Source of the DNA: Streptomyces paludis
GTDB taxonomy: Bacteria > Actinomycetota > Actinomycetes > Streptomycetales > Streptomycetaceae
Assembly (NCBI RefSeq): GCF_003344965.1
Contig: NZ_CP031194.1
Location: 1,798,001 to 1,862,000, forward strand
DNA: 64,000 nucleotides
Direction: 5' to 3'
A model generated the notes under the pieces. The model ran no database searches. It saw only the letters and a program-made list of their open reading frames with translations, and was not told the origin of the DNA. Made by a program: the position numbers and the translations under genes. Of this stretch, positions 49,487 through 59,100 are shown one piece after another; the first letter of the stretch is position 1; every line of letters begins with the position of its first letter.

Positions 49487-51025
49487 TCACACCGGCCTCA
49501 ACTGCCACTGCTGGCACAGGTCGCCGGTCCACGACCACTGCCGTACGTCGGCGCCCTCGGCCGTCGAGCAGTGCGCGACGTCCGCGACCTTGCCGCTGCG
49601 GGCGTTGACGATCCGTACCCAGCCGCCCCGGTCGGTGACGATGAACCGGAACGCCTGGCAGGTGCTGTTCAGCCAGGTCCACTGGCGCAGTTCGGCGCCG
49701 TCGGCGACGGAGCAGTTCGCGGTGTCGAGGACCTTGCCGGTGGCGGTGTTGACGAGCCGGGCGGTGTCGTTGCCGAGGTCCTCGATCCGCCATCGCTGGT
49801 GGGCGCCGCCGTCGCAGCTCCACTGGATGACATGCGTGCCGTCGGCCGCCGAACCGCCCTCCACCTCAAGGCACTTGCCGCTGTCGCGGTTCACCAGGGT
49901 GTAGCCGGTGGGGGTGGCCGCGCGCTCGCCGGAGGGGCCGGGGAGGGTGCGGCCGGCGGCGGCCGGGGTGCCGAGGTCCGGGGTGCCGTCCGCGTTCCAG
50001 GTGAACTTCTGGGCGCGGGTGGTCCGTCCCTTGTCGCAGCCGCCGTTCGCGGAGCCGCCGGCGTGGTAGACGGTCCAGCTCTCCGTTCCGTCGGGCGAGG
50101 TGAAGAACCCGCCCTGGCCGGGGCCGTGGACTCCCGCCGCGCCGGCGCCCGAGAAGACCGGGGTGGGGCTCTTCGTCCAGGAGGCCGCGCTGAGCGGGTC
50201 GGTCCCGGTGTAGGCGAGCAGTCCGAGCCGGGGGCCGGGGGTCCGGCAGCCGCCGGCCGAGTAGACGAGGAAGGTCTTCCCGCCCCGCTGGAGCACTTCG
50301 GGCCCCTCGTTGACCGTGCCGCCGGCCCGCTCCCAGCCGTACCCCGGTGTGGAGAGGGTGGAGAAGCCGCCGCTCAGGGTGTACGGGGTGGACATCGGCG
50401 CGATCACCAGGTTCCGCGTACCGCCGCCGCGCGCGCTGCCGAGCAGGTAGAGGCGGCCGTCGAGGGTGAGGAGGCTGGCGTCGAGCAGCCGGCCGCCGCC
50501 CAGCTGGTTCTTGTAGGTGTACGGGCCCATCGGGTCGGTGCCGACGCTCTCCAGGACATGGACGCGCTGGGTGGGCCGGTAGTCGGTGATGCCCTGGCCC
50601 GCCACGTAGTACAGGTACCAGTGCCCGTCGACGAGGTGCATCTCGGGCGCCCGCATGGTGCAGCAGCGCGAGGAGGTGGAGTCGGACCACACCTGGACGC
50701 TCGGCGCGGTGGCGAGCCCGGCCAGGGTGGGCGACTTGCGCATGGTCAGCTCGGAGGTCCGGGAGGTGGTGATGAGGTAGTAGTCGCCGTCGTGGAACCG
50801 GATCCAGGGGTCGGTGCCCTTCTGCGACTTGACGGGATTGGTGTACGGACGGCCCTCGGCGGCCCCGGCGGGCGGCGCGACGATCGCGACGAAGGCCATG
50901 AAGACGACCAGGGCGGAGCAGAGGAGGACGAAGAGGAAGGCGGGCGGGGGCGGCCGGTCGGCGCGGGTCAGGGTCGGGGACGTGGTCCGTTGCGCGGTCC
51001 GGGCGCGCGGTGTGGATCGCTTCAT
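49487..51025 (-). CDS. Secreted GH43 arabinosidase with ricin-type carbohydrate-binding module
   Basis: 512 residues. A long basic n-region leads to a signal peptide (FLFVLLCSALVVFMAFVAIVAPPAGAAEG). The GH43 five-blade propeller (about 58-365) shows the catalytic Asp in KSQKGTDPWIRFHDGDYYLI, Asp in LGGGRLLDASLL and Glu in TVNEGPEVLQ. The ricin-B/CBM13 trefoil (about 380-512) has three QxW repeats: HQRWRIED, CQAFRFIV and CQQWQLRP. It likely trims arabinan or arabinoxylan side chains outside the cell. It is 15 nt downstream of the arabinanase gene, one operon. ATG 51025. Confidence 0.9.
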   Translation of the reverse strand: MKRSTPRARTAQRTTSPTLTRADRPPPPAFLFVLLCSALVVFMAFVAIVAPPAGAAEGRPYTNPVKSQKGTDPWIRFHDGDYYLITTSRTSELTMRKSPTLAGLATAPSVQVWSDSTSSRCCTMRAPEMHLVDGHWYLYYVAGQGITDYRPTQRVHVLESVGTDPMGPYTYKNQLGGGRLLDASLLTLDGRLYLLGSARGGGTRNLVIAPMSTPYTLSGGFSTLSTPGYGWERAGGTVNEGPEVLQRGGKTFLVYSAGGCRTPGPRLGLLAYTGTDPLSAASWTKSPTPVFSGAGAAGVHGPGQGGFFTSPDGTESWTVYHAGGSANGGCDKGRTTRAQKFTWNADGTPDLGTPAAAGRTLPGPSGERAATPTGYTLVNRDSGKCLEVEGGSAADGTHVIQWSCDGGAHQRWRIEDLGNDTARLVNTATGKVLDTANCSVADGAELRQWTWLNSTCQAFRFIVTDRGGWVRIVNARSGKVADVAHCSTAEGADVRQWSWTGDLCQQWQLRPV

Positions 51026-51040
51026 GCTTCGCGTCCCCCG

Positions 51041-52015
51041 TCAGTACGCCGTCGGCCAGCCGCCGGACCAGCTCAGCAGATTGACGCCGAGCTTGGGGGT
51101 GCCGTTGTCCTGGCCGTCGTAGTAGTGGTAGACGAGGAGGTCGCCGTCGGTGTCCGCCATGACGGACTGGCCGCCGGGGCCGATATAGCGGCCGTGGCTC
51201 TCCAGTACGGGCGAGCCGCCGTTGTTCATCATGGCGACACCGTTCTTGTCGGCGCACGGTCCGGTGACCCGGGAGGCCCGGCCGACCTTGATCTTGTACG
51301 TGGAGGCGGTGCCGGCGCAGCAGGTGTCGTACGAGGCGAAGAGGTAGTAGAGGCCGTTCCGTTTGACCAGGTACGGCGCTTCGACGGCCTTGGTCCCGGT
51401 GGGGCGGGAGGCGAGGGCGTAGCGGGTGGTGTCGGCCGCGTACTGCTTGCCGGTGGACGGGTCGATACGGATCATCTTGATCCCCGTCCACCAGGAGCCG
51501 AAGGTCAGCCACCAGCTGCCGTCGTCGTCGACGAAGAGGTTGGGGTCGATGGCGTTGTAGTCGCTGCTCGCGTTCGACGTGTAGACGGTGCCGTAGTCGG
51601 TCCAGCTGCCCGGCCGGCCGGTGGTGGAGCCCGCGAGGCCGATGGCGGAGGTGCTGGAGCCGAAGGTCGAGACGGCGTAGTACATCAGGTACTTGCCGCC
51701 GTGGTACGAGATGTCCGGCGCCCAGGGGTCCCTGGCCGGGGAGTACGTGGACCACCAGGCGGGCGCGGTGGTGAAGGCGGAGCCGGCGCGCGCGAAGGCG
51801 ACGCGGTCGGTGGAGGTACGGGCCTGGAGGCCGTCGCCGGTGGAGTAGAGGAGGTACTGCCCGGCGGAGGTGCGGAGCATGGTCGGGTCGTGGACGACGA
51901 TGTCGCCGGTGACCCGGCCGGGGTTGGGGTAGGCGGCGGCGCTGCTCGGGACGAGGGCGAGGAGCAGGGCTGCGGGCAGGGCGAGGAGCGGGATTCTGCG
52001 GGAGGTGCGGCTCAC
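51041..52015 (-). CDS. Secreted GH43 arabinan endo-1,5-alpha-L-arabinosidase
   Basis: 324 residues from GTG 52015 (AAGGAGAG upstream). Signal peptide (RRIPLLALPAALLLALVPSSAAA), then a single GH43 propeller: general base Asp in GDIVVHDPTMLR, pKa-modulating Asp in NAIDPNLFVDDDGSWWLTFGSWW, catalytic Glu in GTKAVEAPYLVKRNG. The motif set (VHDPT, SYHGGKYLMYYAVS, FASYDTCC) is that of endo-arabinanases (AbnA/ArbA type), which cut the arabinan backbone. It lacks a binding module; the partner downstream has one. An operator-like GAAGCGCTTGCGCG about 107 bp upstream suggests control by a LacI-family repressor. Confidence 0.92.
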   Translation of the reverse strand: MSRTSRRIPLLALPAALLLALVPSSAAAYPNPGRVTGDIVVHDPTMLRTSAGQYLLYSTGDGLQARTSTDRVAFARAGSAFTTAPAWWSTYSPARDPWAPDISYHGGKYLMYYAVSTFGSSTSAIGLAGSTTGRPGSWTDYGTVYTSNASSDYNAIDPNLFVDDDGSWWLTFGSWWTGIKMIRIDPSTGKQYAADTTRYALASRPTGTKAVEAPYLVKRNGLYYLFASYDTCCAGTASTYKIKVGRASRVTGPCADKNGVAMMNNGGSPVLESHGRYIGPGGQSVMADTDGDLLVYHYYDGQDNGTPKLGVNLLSWSGGWPTAY

Positions 52016-52121
52016 GCGGACTCTCCTTACGGCCGTGGGGGGGAGACAGCGCGGCCGGCGGAACCTGGTCCCGTTCGGCATGCCGGACCGCACTCGCGGT
52101 GTCGGACGGGAAACTAGAGTC

Positions 52122-52135
52122 GAAGCGCTTGCGCG
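52122..52135. promoter_or_regulatory. LacI-type operator candidate (site 1)
   Basis: GAAGCGCTTGCGCG, with palindromic core AAGCGCTT as in LacI/GalR-family operators, in the leader/promoter area of the arabinanase operon. Identical 14-mer at 53140. Confidence 0.5.
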
Positions 52136-52178
52136 TCAACGGTTCACGCATACGCCGGGCATCGGCGGCCCTGGGGAC

Positions 52179-52218
52179 GGGCGGTGCCCCGGTGGAGCGC
52201 TCCACCGGGGCACCGCCC
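52179..52218. terminator. 40-bp perfect palindrome, terminator
   Basis: A fully symmetric sequence with arm GGGCGGTGCCCCGGTGGAGC (52179-52198) and its exact reverse complement. It follows the secreted-protein gene (minus strand, stop at 52263) by 45 nt and would form an 18-bp stem with a 4-nt loop. Confidence 0.85.
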
Positions 52219-52262
52219 GCAGACACCGCCCGTACGGACCCGGCCGGGTCTCCGGCCCGCTC

Positions 52263-52976
52263 TCAACGGGCCCTGGCGACCTTGAAGTCCACCGGCTTGA
52301 AGTCGCTCCAGCCCTTGCCCTCGGCGCCCGCCTCGGCCTTCACATGGGTGACCTTCCGGTCCCAGTGGCGGGGCAGCGAGACCCGGACCTCTATGCGGAC
52401 CGTGGCGCCCTTCTTCACCGTCCGCTCGCCGAACCCGGCGAAGGAGTGGTCGCCGTGCCTGCCTTCGGGGGTGTGCCCCCAGGGCACCTTCTTCCAGGTG
52501 CCGTGGCTCAGCTCCTTGAGCACCGGCTGGTCCGCCGCGTAGGTGCTGTAGCCGAACCGGACGTGTTCCAGGGTGTGTCCGGTGCCGTTGTGCAGCCGGA
52601 TGGTGAAGGTCTCGGCCTTGCCGCCCGGCTTGAGTGTGGTGTGCGCGGACCAGTCGGCGATCTTCACCTTCACGCCTCCGGACCGGGCCGGGACGACCGG
52701 CTCCGGCCGCGGTGACGGCTTGTTGTGCGACGGCGACGGCGAGGACGACGAGGGTGCCGGTGCCGGCTTGCCGGCATGCGACGGTGCGGCGTAGGCGGCA
52801 CCGGCCCCCAGCAGCGAACCGGCGACCACGGCACCCCCGAGCGCCAGCGCACCGGTCCGGCGCAGCGCCCGCGCGCCGCGCCGGCCGGTCCCGCCCGTAC
52901 CGCCGGTGCCGCCGGTCCCGTTGTTCCTCACACCGCTACCGCCATTGAAAAGTTCCACTTCGGGCCTCTTTCTCAC
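52263..52976 (-). CDS. Secreted protein of unknown function with Pro/Ser linker
   Basis: 237 residues from GTG 52976. An unusually long, Gly-Thr-Gly-rich n-region (GTGGTGGTGGTG) leads into a signal peptide (ALRRTGALALGGAVVAGSLLGAGAAYA). A Pro/Ser/His linker (SSSSPSPSHNKPSPRPEP) follows, and residues about 98-237 form a beta-rich domain (VKVKIADWSAHTTLKPGGKAETFTIRLHN..., VSLPRHWDRKVTHVKAEAG) like immunoglobulin-type/CARDB or DUF11-like modules of cell-surface proteins. No catalytic motif seen. It probably binds a surface or polymer. Two LacI-like motifs lie 120-175 bp upstream, also upstream of the RHS gene. Confidence 0.65.
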   Translation of the reverse strand: MRKRPEVELFNGGSGVRNNGTGGTGGTGGTGRRGARALRRTGALALGGAVVAGSLLGAGAAYAAPSHAGKPAPAPSSSSPSPSHNKPSPRPEPVVPARSGGVKVKIADWSAHTTLKPGGKAETFTIRLHNGTGHTLEHVRFGYSTYAADQPVLKELSHGTWKKVPWGHTPEGRHGDHSFAGFGERTVKKGATVRIEVRVSLPRHWDRKVTHVKAEAGAEGKGWSDFKPVDFKVARAR

Positions 52977-53095
52977 GGTTCACATCTCTCTGGGAGCGAC
53001 TGAAACGGAATGCTCCGTTCCAGCCTGCTCGCCCCGAAAGAGGGCGATCTCCGCGCGGGCGTTTCATCCCCGTACAGAGTTTCCGCACCGATGAG

Positions 53096-53153
53096 AAGCG
53101 CTTTGCCCGATCATGCCGTTGGCGTCGAGAGCCCGAGTTGAAGCGCTTGCGCG
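53096..53153. promoter_or_regulatory. LacI-type operator candidates (sites 2 and 3)
   Basis: GAAGCGCTTTGCCC (53096-53109) and GAAGCGCTTGCGCG (53140-53153) in the divergent spacer between the secreted-protein gene (-) and the RHS gene (+). The second is identical to the site before the arabinanase operon. The spacer 52977-53192 is A+T-rich near its right end. Confidence 0.5.
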
Positions 53154-53192
53154 CCGAGGCTCGGGCACCCATGTAGGGAAAATGTAAAAATT

Positions 53193-56100
53193 ATGAAAAG
53201 ATCATCCGCGGCCGGGGCGACATATGCCCCAGATACGCGAGGAGTTGTTTTTTTGATGAACCACCTTTTCGGTGGTGGAGCGGGACTTGGGGGATCCGAT
53301 CGGTCGCGGCGTCCGGACAGGACGCGTGTATCGGAACCCGCGGAATCGAGATCCTCACACGGCCCGGCGCAGCCGAAGCGGGCGCTCGCACGGATGTCAC
53401 TGGCCGTCGCGCTGACCCTGGCACTGGAATCGGCGGTCACGGTCGCGACGACGGGCCAGGCTGTCGCACTGCCCGCGCACACCTCCGCCTCAGCGCCGCA
53501 GACGCGTTCACCCGCCGCTGTCACCGAGGCCACCGACACGGATTCCGCGCGGGTGGCGGCTCGCCTCGCCGGCAAGCGGGTCGAAGTCCTGTCCGAGCGC
53601 ACCGAGTCGTCCACGACCTGGGCGAACCCCGATGGCACCGTAACGGTCGACACCTTCGGCGGGCCGGTCCGCTACGAGGACGACCTCAGCGGCGCCTGGC
53701 GGGACATCGATGTGGCTCTGGTCCAGCGGCGGAACGGCGTCGTCGAGGCCGCGGCCCATCCGCTCGGCCTGACCCTCGCGGGCAGAACCTCCGCGGCCGA
53801 CGCCGCGAGGATCGAGGCGTCCGGGGGCGAACCGGGAGAGCCGAAGACACCCGCCGTACCGCTCGTTTCCCTGGACGACGGCGCCGGCAAGGAACTGACG
53901 GTCTCCTGGCGCGGCGAGCTTCCCGCGCCCACCGTCGTGGACACACACGCACGTTATGCGGACGCGATGCCGTTCACCGATCTGATCGTGGAATCCACCC
54001 GTACGGGCTTCGAGCAGTTCCTGGAGCTGAAGGACCGTCGCGCCGTCGAGGCGAACGGCTCCGTGACGCTCACTCTGAGTACCAAGGGGCTCGACGTCCG
54101 CGCGAATGAGGACCGTTCGGTCTCGTTCCTGGACAGCGACAGCGGCGAACAGGTCGGAGTCCTGCCCGCCCCGGTGATGTGGGACGCGCGCACCGACCCC
54201 AGGAGCGGGGACCCCTACCGCACCGCCGAAGTGGGACTCACGGTCTCCCAGCGGGGCGACGATGTCGACCTCACGCTCACCCCGGACCAGGACTTCCTGA
54301 CGGCTCCCGACACCACGTTCCCGGTGACGGTCGATCCGGCGGTGAACATCGGCCCCAGTTTCGACGCCTTCGTTCAGCAGGGCTACACCACGGACCAGTC
54401 CGCGTCGACCGAGCTGAAGCTGGGCAACAACGGATCGGGCCAGGCGGCGCGCTCCTTCCTCGCCTTCCCGATGGCTTCCGTCACGGGAAAGAACATCACC
54501 CAGGCGAAGCTCAACCTGTGGAACTTCCACTCCTGGTCGTGCGCGGCGAGGAGTTGGGAGGTGTGGGACACCGGGTCCGTCTCCGCGTCCGCCCGCTGGA
54601 CCGCACAGCCCGCCTGGCGCAAGAAGTGGGCGGACACGACGAGCACCAAGGGGTACTCCTCGGGGTGCGCGGACGGGTGGGTCAGCCAGGACATCACCGG
54701 ACTGGCCCAGTCCTGGGCGGCCAACGGAAACGCGACCAACACGCTCGGCATCCGGGCCACGGACGAATCCGATCCGTACGGCTGGAAGAAGTTCAACTCC
54801 GCCGACGCGGCCTCGAACATCCCCTACCTCTCGGTGACATACACCTCCCTGGCCTCCGTACCGACCGGGCAGGCCATCACCCCCTCACTGGTGAACGCCT
54901 ACAACGGCAAGCGATACGTCACCTCGCTCACCCCTCAGGTGTCGGCGAAGGTGAGCCACGCGGGCGGCGGCAGCGTCAAGGCACAGTTCGAGATCACACC
55001 CGACCCGGCCTACAACGACGCCGGTGGCTACTCGTACACGGTGACCAGCGCGAACGTGGCGTCCGGCGGGAACGCGAAGATCACCGTGCCGGCGGACAAG
55101 GCGTTCCCGGCGGGCTCTCATCTGCGGTACCGCGTGCGCGGGTACGACGGCGCGCTCTACGGACCGTGGACCGGCTACACCGTATTCGTACTGAACACGG
55201 CCAAGCCGGCCGCACCCGGGATCAGTTGCGACACCTACCAAAGGGACACCTGGTCGGCCAAGGCCGAGGACAGCACCAAGTGCACCTTCACCACGACTTC
55301 CAGCGACGGCCAGGGCTACCTGTGGGGCCTGGACGATCCGGCCACGCCCAAACGCGTCGACGACACGATCGCCGGGTCGGGAGGCAAGCCGTTGACCGTC
55401 ACCGTCAAGCCGGGGGACGGCTGGCACACCCTGTACGCGAGGACCGTCGACTCCGGAGGCAATCTGTCCACCGCCACCACGCAGTACTCCTTCGGTGTCG
55501 GTGCGGACGGTGCCGCGCTGCTGTCTCCCTCCGAGGGAGACCGGTCGGCTCGCCGGGTGGCGCTGTCCGCCAAGGGCAGGACCGACTACACGGGGGTGGC
55601 GTATCAGTACCGCCGTGGCGAGACAGACACCTGGAAAAACGTTCCTTCATCCGATGTGAAGAAGGCATCGGACGGTTCGGCCGTAGCCGGCTGGCCGCTG
55701 GCCATCAGTGGCGGCATCACCCCGGCGCTCACCTGGGATGTCACCGCCACGCTCGCGGAGGACGGACCCATCGACGTACGCGCCTCGTTCGTCAAGGGTT
55801 CCACCACGGGCTATTCGCAGCCCAGCACGGTCACGGTGGACCGCAGAGCGGGCACCGCGCCCGCCGAGCGGCTGGGTCCTGGCACTCTGAACCTGCTCAC
55901 CGGTGACTACACGCTGTCGATCACCGATGTCTCCGCCTTCGGTATGACCGTTTCCCGGTCCGTCTCCTCCCGCCATCCGTCGGCGGTGGAGGAGGGACAG
56001 GCCGCGATCTTCGGCAAGGAGTGGACCGCCGGCAGGATCCTCGGGGACTCCGAGGTGTCGTGGTCGCAGGTGAAGAAGACCTCGGCCGTCTCCGTCGCGC

Positions 56101-59100
56101 TCGTGGACATCAGCGGCCAGTCCCGGGGCTTCACGGCCACCGGCACGGGCGGCTGGCGACCGGAGCCGGGCTCCTCGGAGCTGACTCTGACCGGATCACT
56201 GACCGGCTCGTTCACCCTGCGGGACACCGAGGGCACGGTGACCGTCTTCAGCAGGACCGACTCCAAGGCGACCACCTGGCAGGCGACCTCCACCACTCAG
56301 GACGGCCTGGCCGTCTCCACCACGACCGTGATCCCCGAAGCCGCGGGCACCAACGGCCTGACACGTCCGAAGCGCATCGTCGCGTCGACCTCGGCCGTTC
56401 CGGCCGCCACCTGCGCCGGCGCTCCCGCCACCAGGGGGTGCCGAGTGCTGGATTTCGTGTACGCCACCACCACCACGGCCACGGACGACTCCCCCGGAGA
56501 CCACGCCGGCCAAGTGACGGAGATCCGCCTCTGGTCGACAGCCCCGGGAGCCTCCGCCGCGACATCGGAACCGGTGCAGCGGTACCTCTACGACAGGGCG
56601 GGGAGGCTGTTCGAGACCTGGCAGCCGAAGGTGAGCCCGCCGCTGAAGACCCGCTACGGCTACGACGCCGACGGCAGGGTCACGACATTGACCCAGGCAG
56701 GCGAGCTTCCGTGGACCTTCGCCTACGGAAGGGCCGGCCACACGGACGTGGCCGGTGACGGGATGCTGCTCAAGATGTCCCGCCCGGGGCTGCGCGGAGG
56801 CACCGCCGACGTCGTCGAGGGCATCAGCGAGACCAGCGTCGTCTACGACGTACCCGTGACCGGCGCAGGCGCCCCTTACCCGATGGGTCCCTCGGACGTA
56901 CGAGCATGGGGACAGAGCGACGCGCCCACCGATGCCACCGCCCTGCTGCCGCCCGACGCGGTTCCCCCGCACCACACCGGCTCCGCTCTGAGCGCCGGTG
57001 ACTACGAGCGGGCGGCCATCACCTATGTCAACGCCTCGGGACGTGAGGTCAACTCGGCTGTGCCGGGAGGACATATCACCGCTGCCGAATACGACCGCCA
57101 CGGCAACAGCGTACGTACGCTGTCCGCGGCCAACCGGGCCCTGGCACTCGCCCTCACCGCCGATGACCGGGCCACACTGGCCGACCTCGGAATCGCGGCT
57201 CTGCCGACGGCCGAGCGAGCCGAGCTGCTCTCCGCCCGCTCGACGTACGACGAGAGCGGCACGCGCGGCCTGGAGGTGTTCGGTCCGCTGCGGCGCATCG
57301 AGCTGACGGAGCCGCTGAAGTCGGGAACAACCACCCTGCTGCCGGCCGGCACTTCGGTAGCGGCGCGCAACTGGACGGTGAGCACCTACGACGCCGGGCG
57401 TCCCACGGACGGCAGCGCCACCGTGGAGGACCAGGTCACCCGCGCCACCTCCGGGGCCCAGCTCCTGGACTCTCCCGCGCTCATGGCCGAGGCCCGGGTC
57501 ACCGAGACCGTCTACGACTGGGTCAAGGGACTGCCCGTCAAAACGATCGAGGACCCGGCCGGACTCGCGCTGACCACCATCACTTCGTATGACGAACAAG
57601 GCCGGGCGGTCAAGGAACAGCTCCCCGGAGCCGACGGCAACGACGCCGCCACTCAGCTCACGACGTACTGGTCGGCGACGGGCACCGGCAACTGCGCCGG
57701 GCGGCCCGAGTGGGCCGATCTGCCCTGCTCGACCTACGCCGCGGCACCGATCACCGGCGGGGGGAGCAATCCGAGCGGTCAGCCGGTCACCACATCCGCC
57801 TACGACTGGTGGGGCAACACCACCAGAACCCAGGAGACCGTCGGCGGGGTGACGCGCGTCACCGAGACGGGATACGACGCGGCGGGCCGGGCCATCTCGC
57901 TGAAGACCAGCGGCGGCAGCGGCCGTTCCGTACCGGAGACGACCATCACCTACGACCCCGGCAACGGGCAGCCGTTCAGAACCGTCTCACCGACCGGGGG
58001 CACGATCACCCAGAGGTACGACGCGCTGGGGCGCCTGATCTCGTACACCGACGCCGACGACGGCACCACCCGGACCGAGTACGACGCGCTCGACCGGCCG
58101 GTCAAGGTCTCCGATTCCATTCCTTCGACCGTGACCTACTCCTACGACCACCGGGCCGAGCCGCGTGGCATGGCGGTCAGGAGCACCGACTCGGTGGCGG
58201 GTGTGTTCACCGCCCAGTACGACGCGGACGGCTCGGTCGTGCGGGAAGGACTGCCCGGCGGCTACACCCTGACACAGAAGGAGGATCCCGCCGGGGCCGT
58301 CGTCTCCCGGGTCTACGTTCGGGACAGCGACAGCGTCGGCGTCATGGCCGACTCCGTGACCCGGTCCATCCATGGCGAGGTCGTCGGCCACGACGGCTGG
58401 TCGTCGCAGACCTTCGGTTACGACAGGACCGGGCGGCTGGCAACCGTCGAGGACACGGTCGGGGACGTGTGCACGAGGCGAACCTATACGTTCGACCGGA
58501 GCGCCAACCGGACCTCGCTCACCAGCGCGAGCGGCGGCGTCGGCGCGGACTGCCCGACGAGCGCGGGCACTCGCAGGACGCACAGCTACGACAGCGGCAA
58601 CCGCCTGGTCGACGCGGGGTACGGATACGACGCGTTCGGCCGTACCACCACCCTGCCCGGCAGCCGGATCGACTACTTCGCCAACGATCTGGTCCATCAG
58701 CAGACCACCGCGGGAGCGCGTCAGACCTGGACGCTCGACGCCCATCACCGGGCACGCTCCTGGACGGTGGAGTCCAGTACGGAGAACGGCTGGGAGACCA
58801 CCGGGTCCAAGCGGAACCACTACGACGGTGACGGAGACAGCCCACGCTGGATCGTCGAGGACACCGGGACCGGGGCACTGACCCGTATCGTCGACTCGGC
58901 GGCGGGTGAGTTCTCGGCGACGACCGGGGCGGACGGTGGCACCGTCCTGCAACTGACCGGAATCCACGGGGACATCGGACTCCAGCTCCCGCTGGACCCG
59001 GCCGAGGCCCCCCAGGTGCTCGACAACGACGAGTACGGCAACGCCCGTCTTGGGCAGGCCGCTCCCCGCTACGGCTGGCTCGGTGCCAAGCAGCGCTCCA

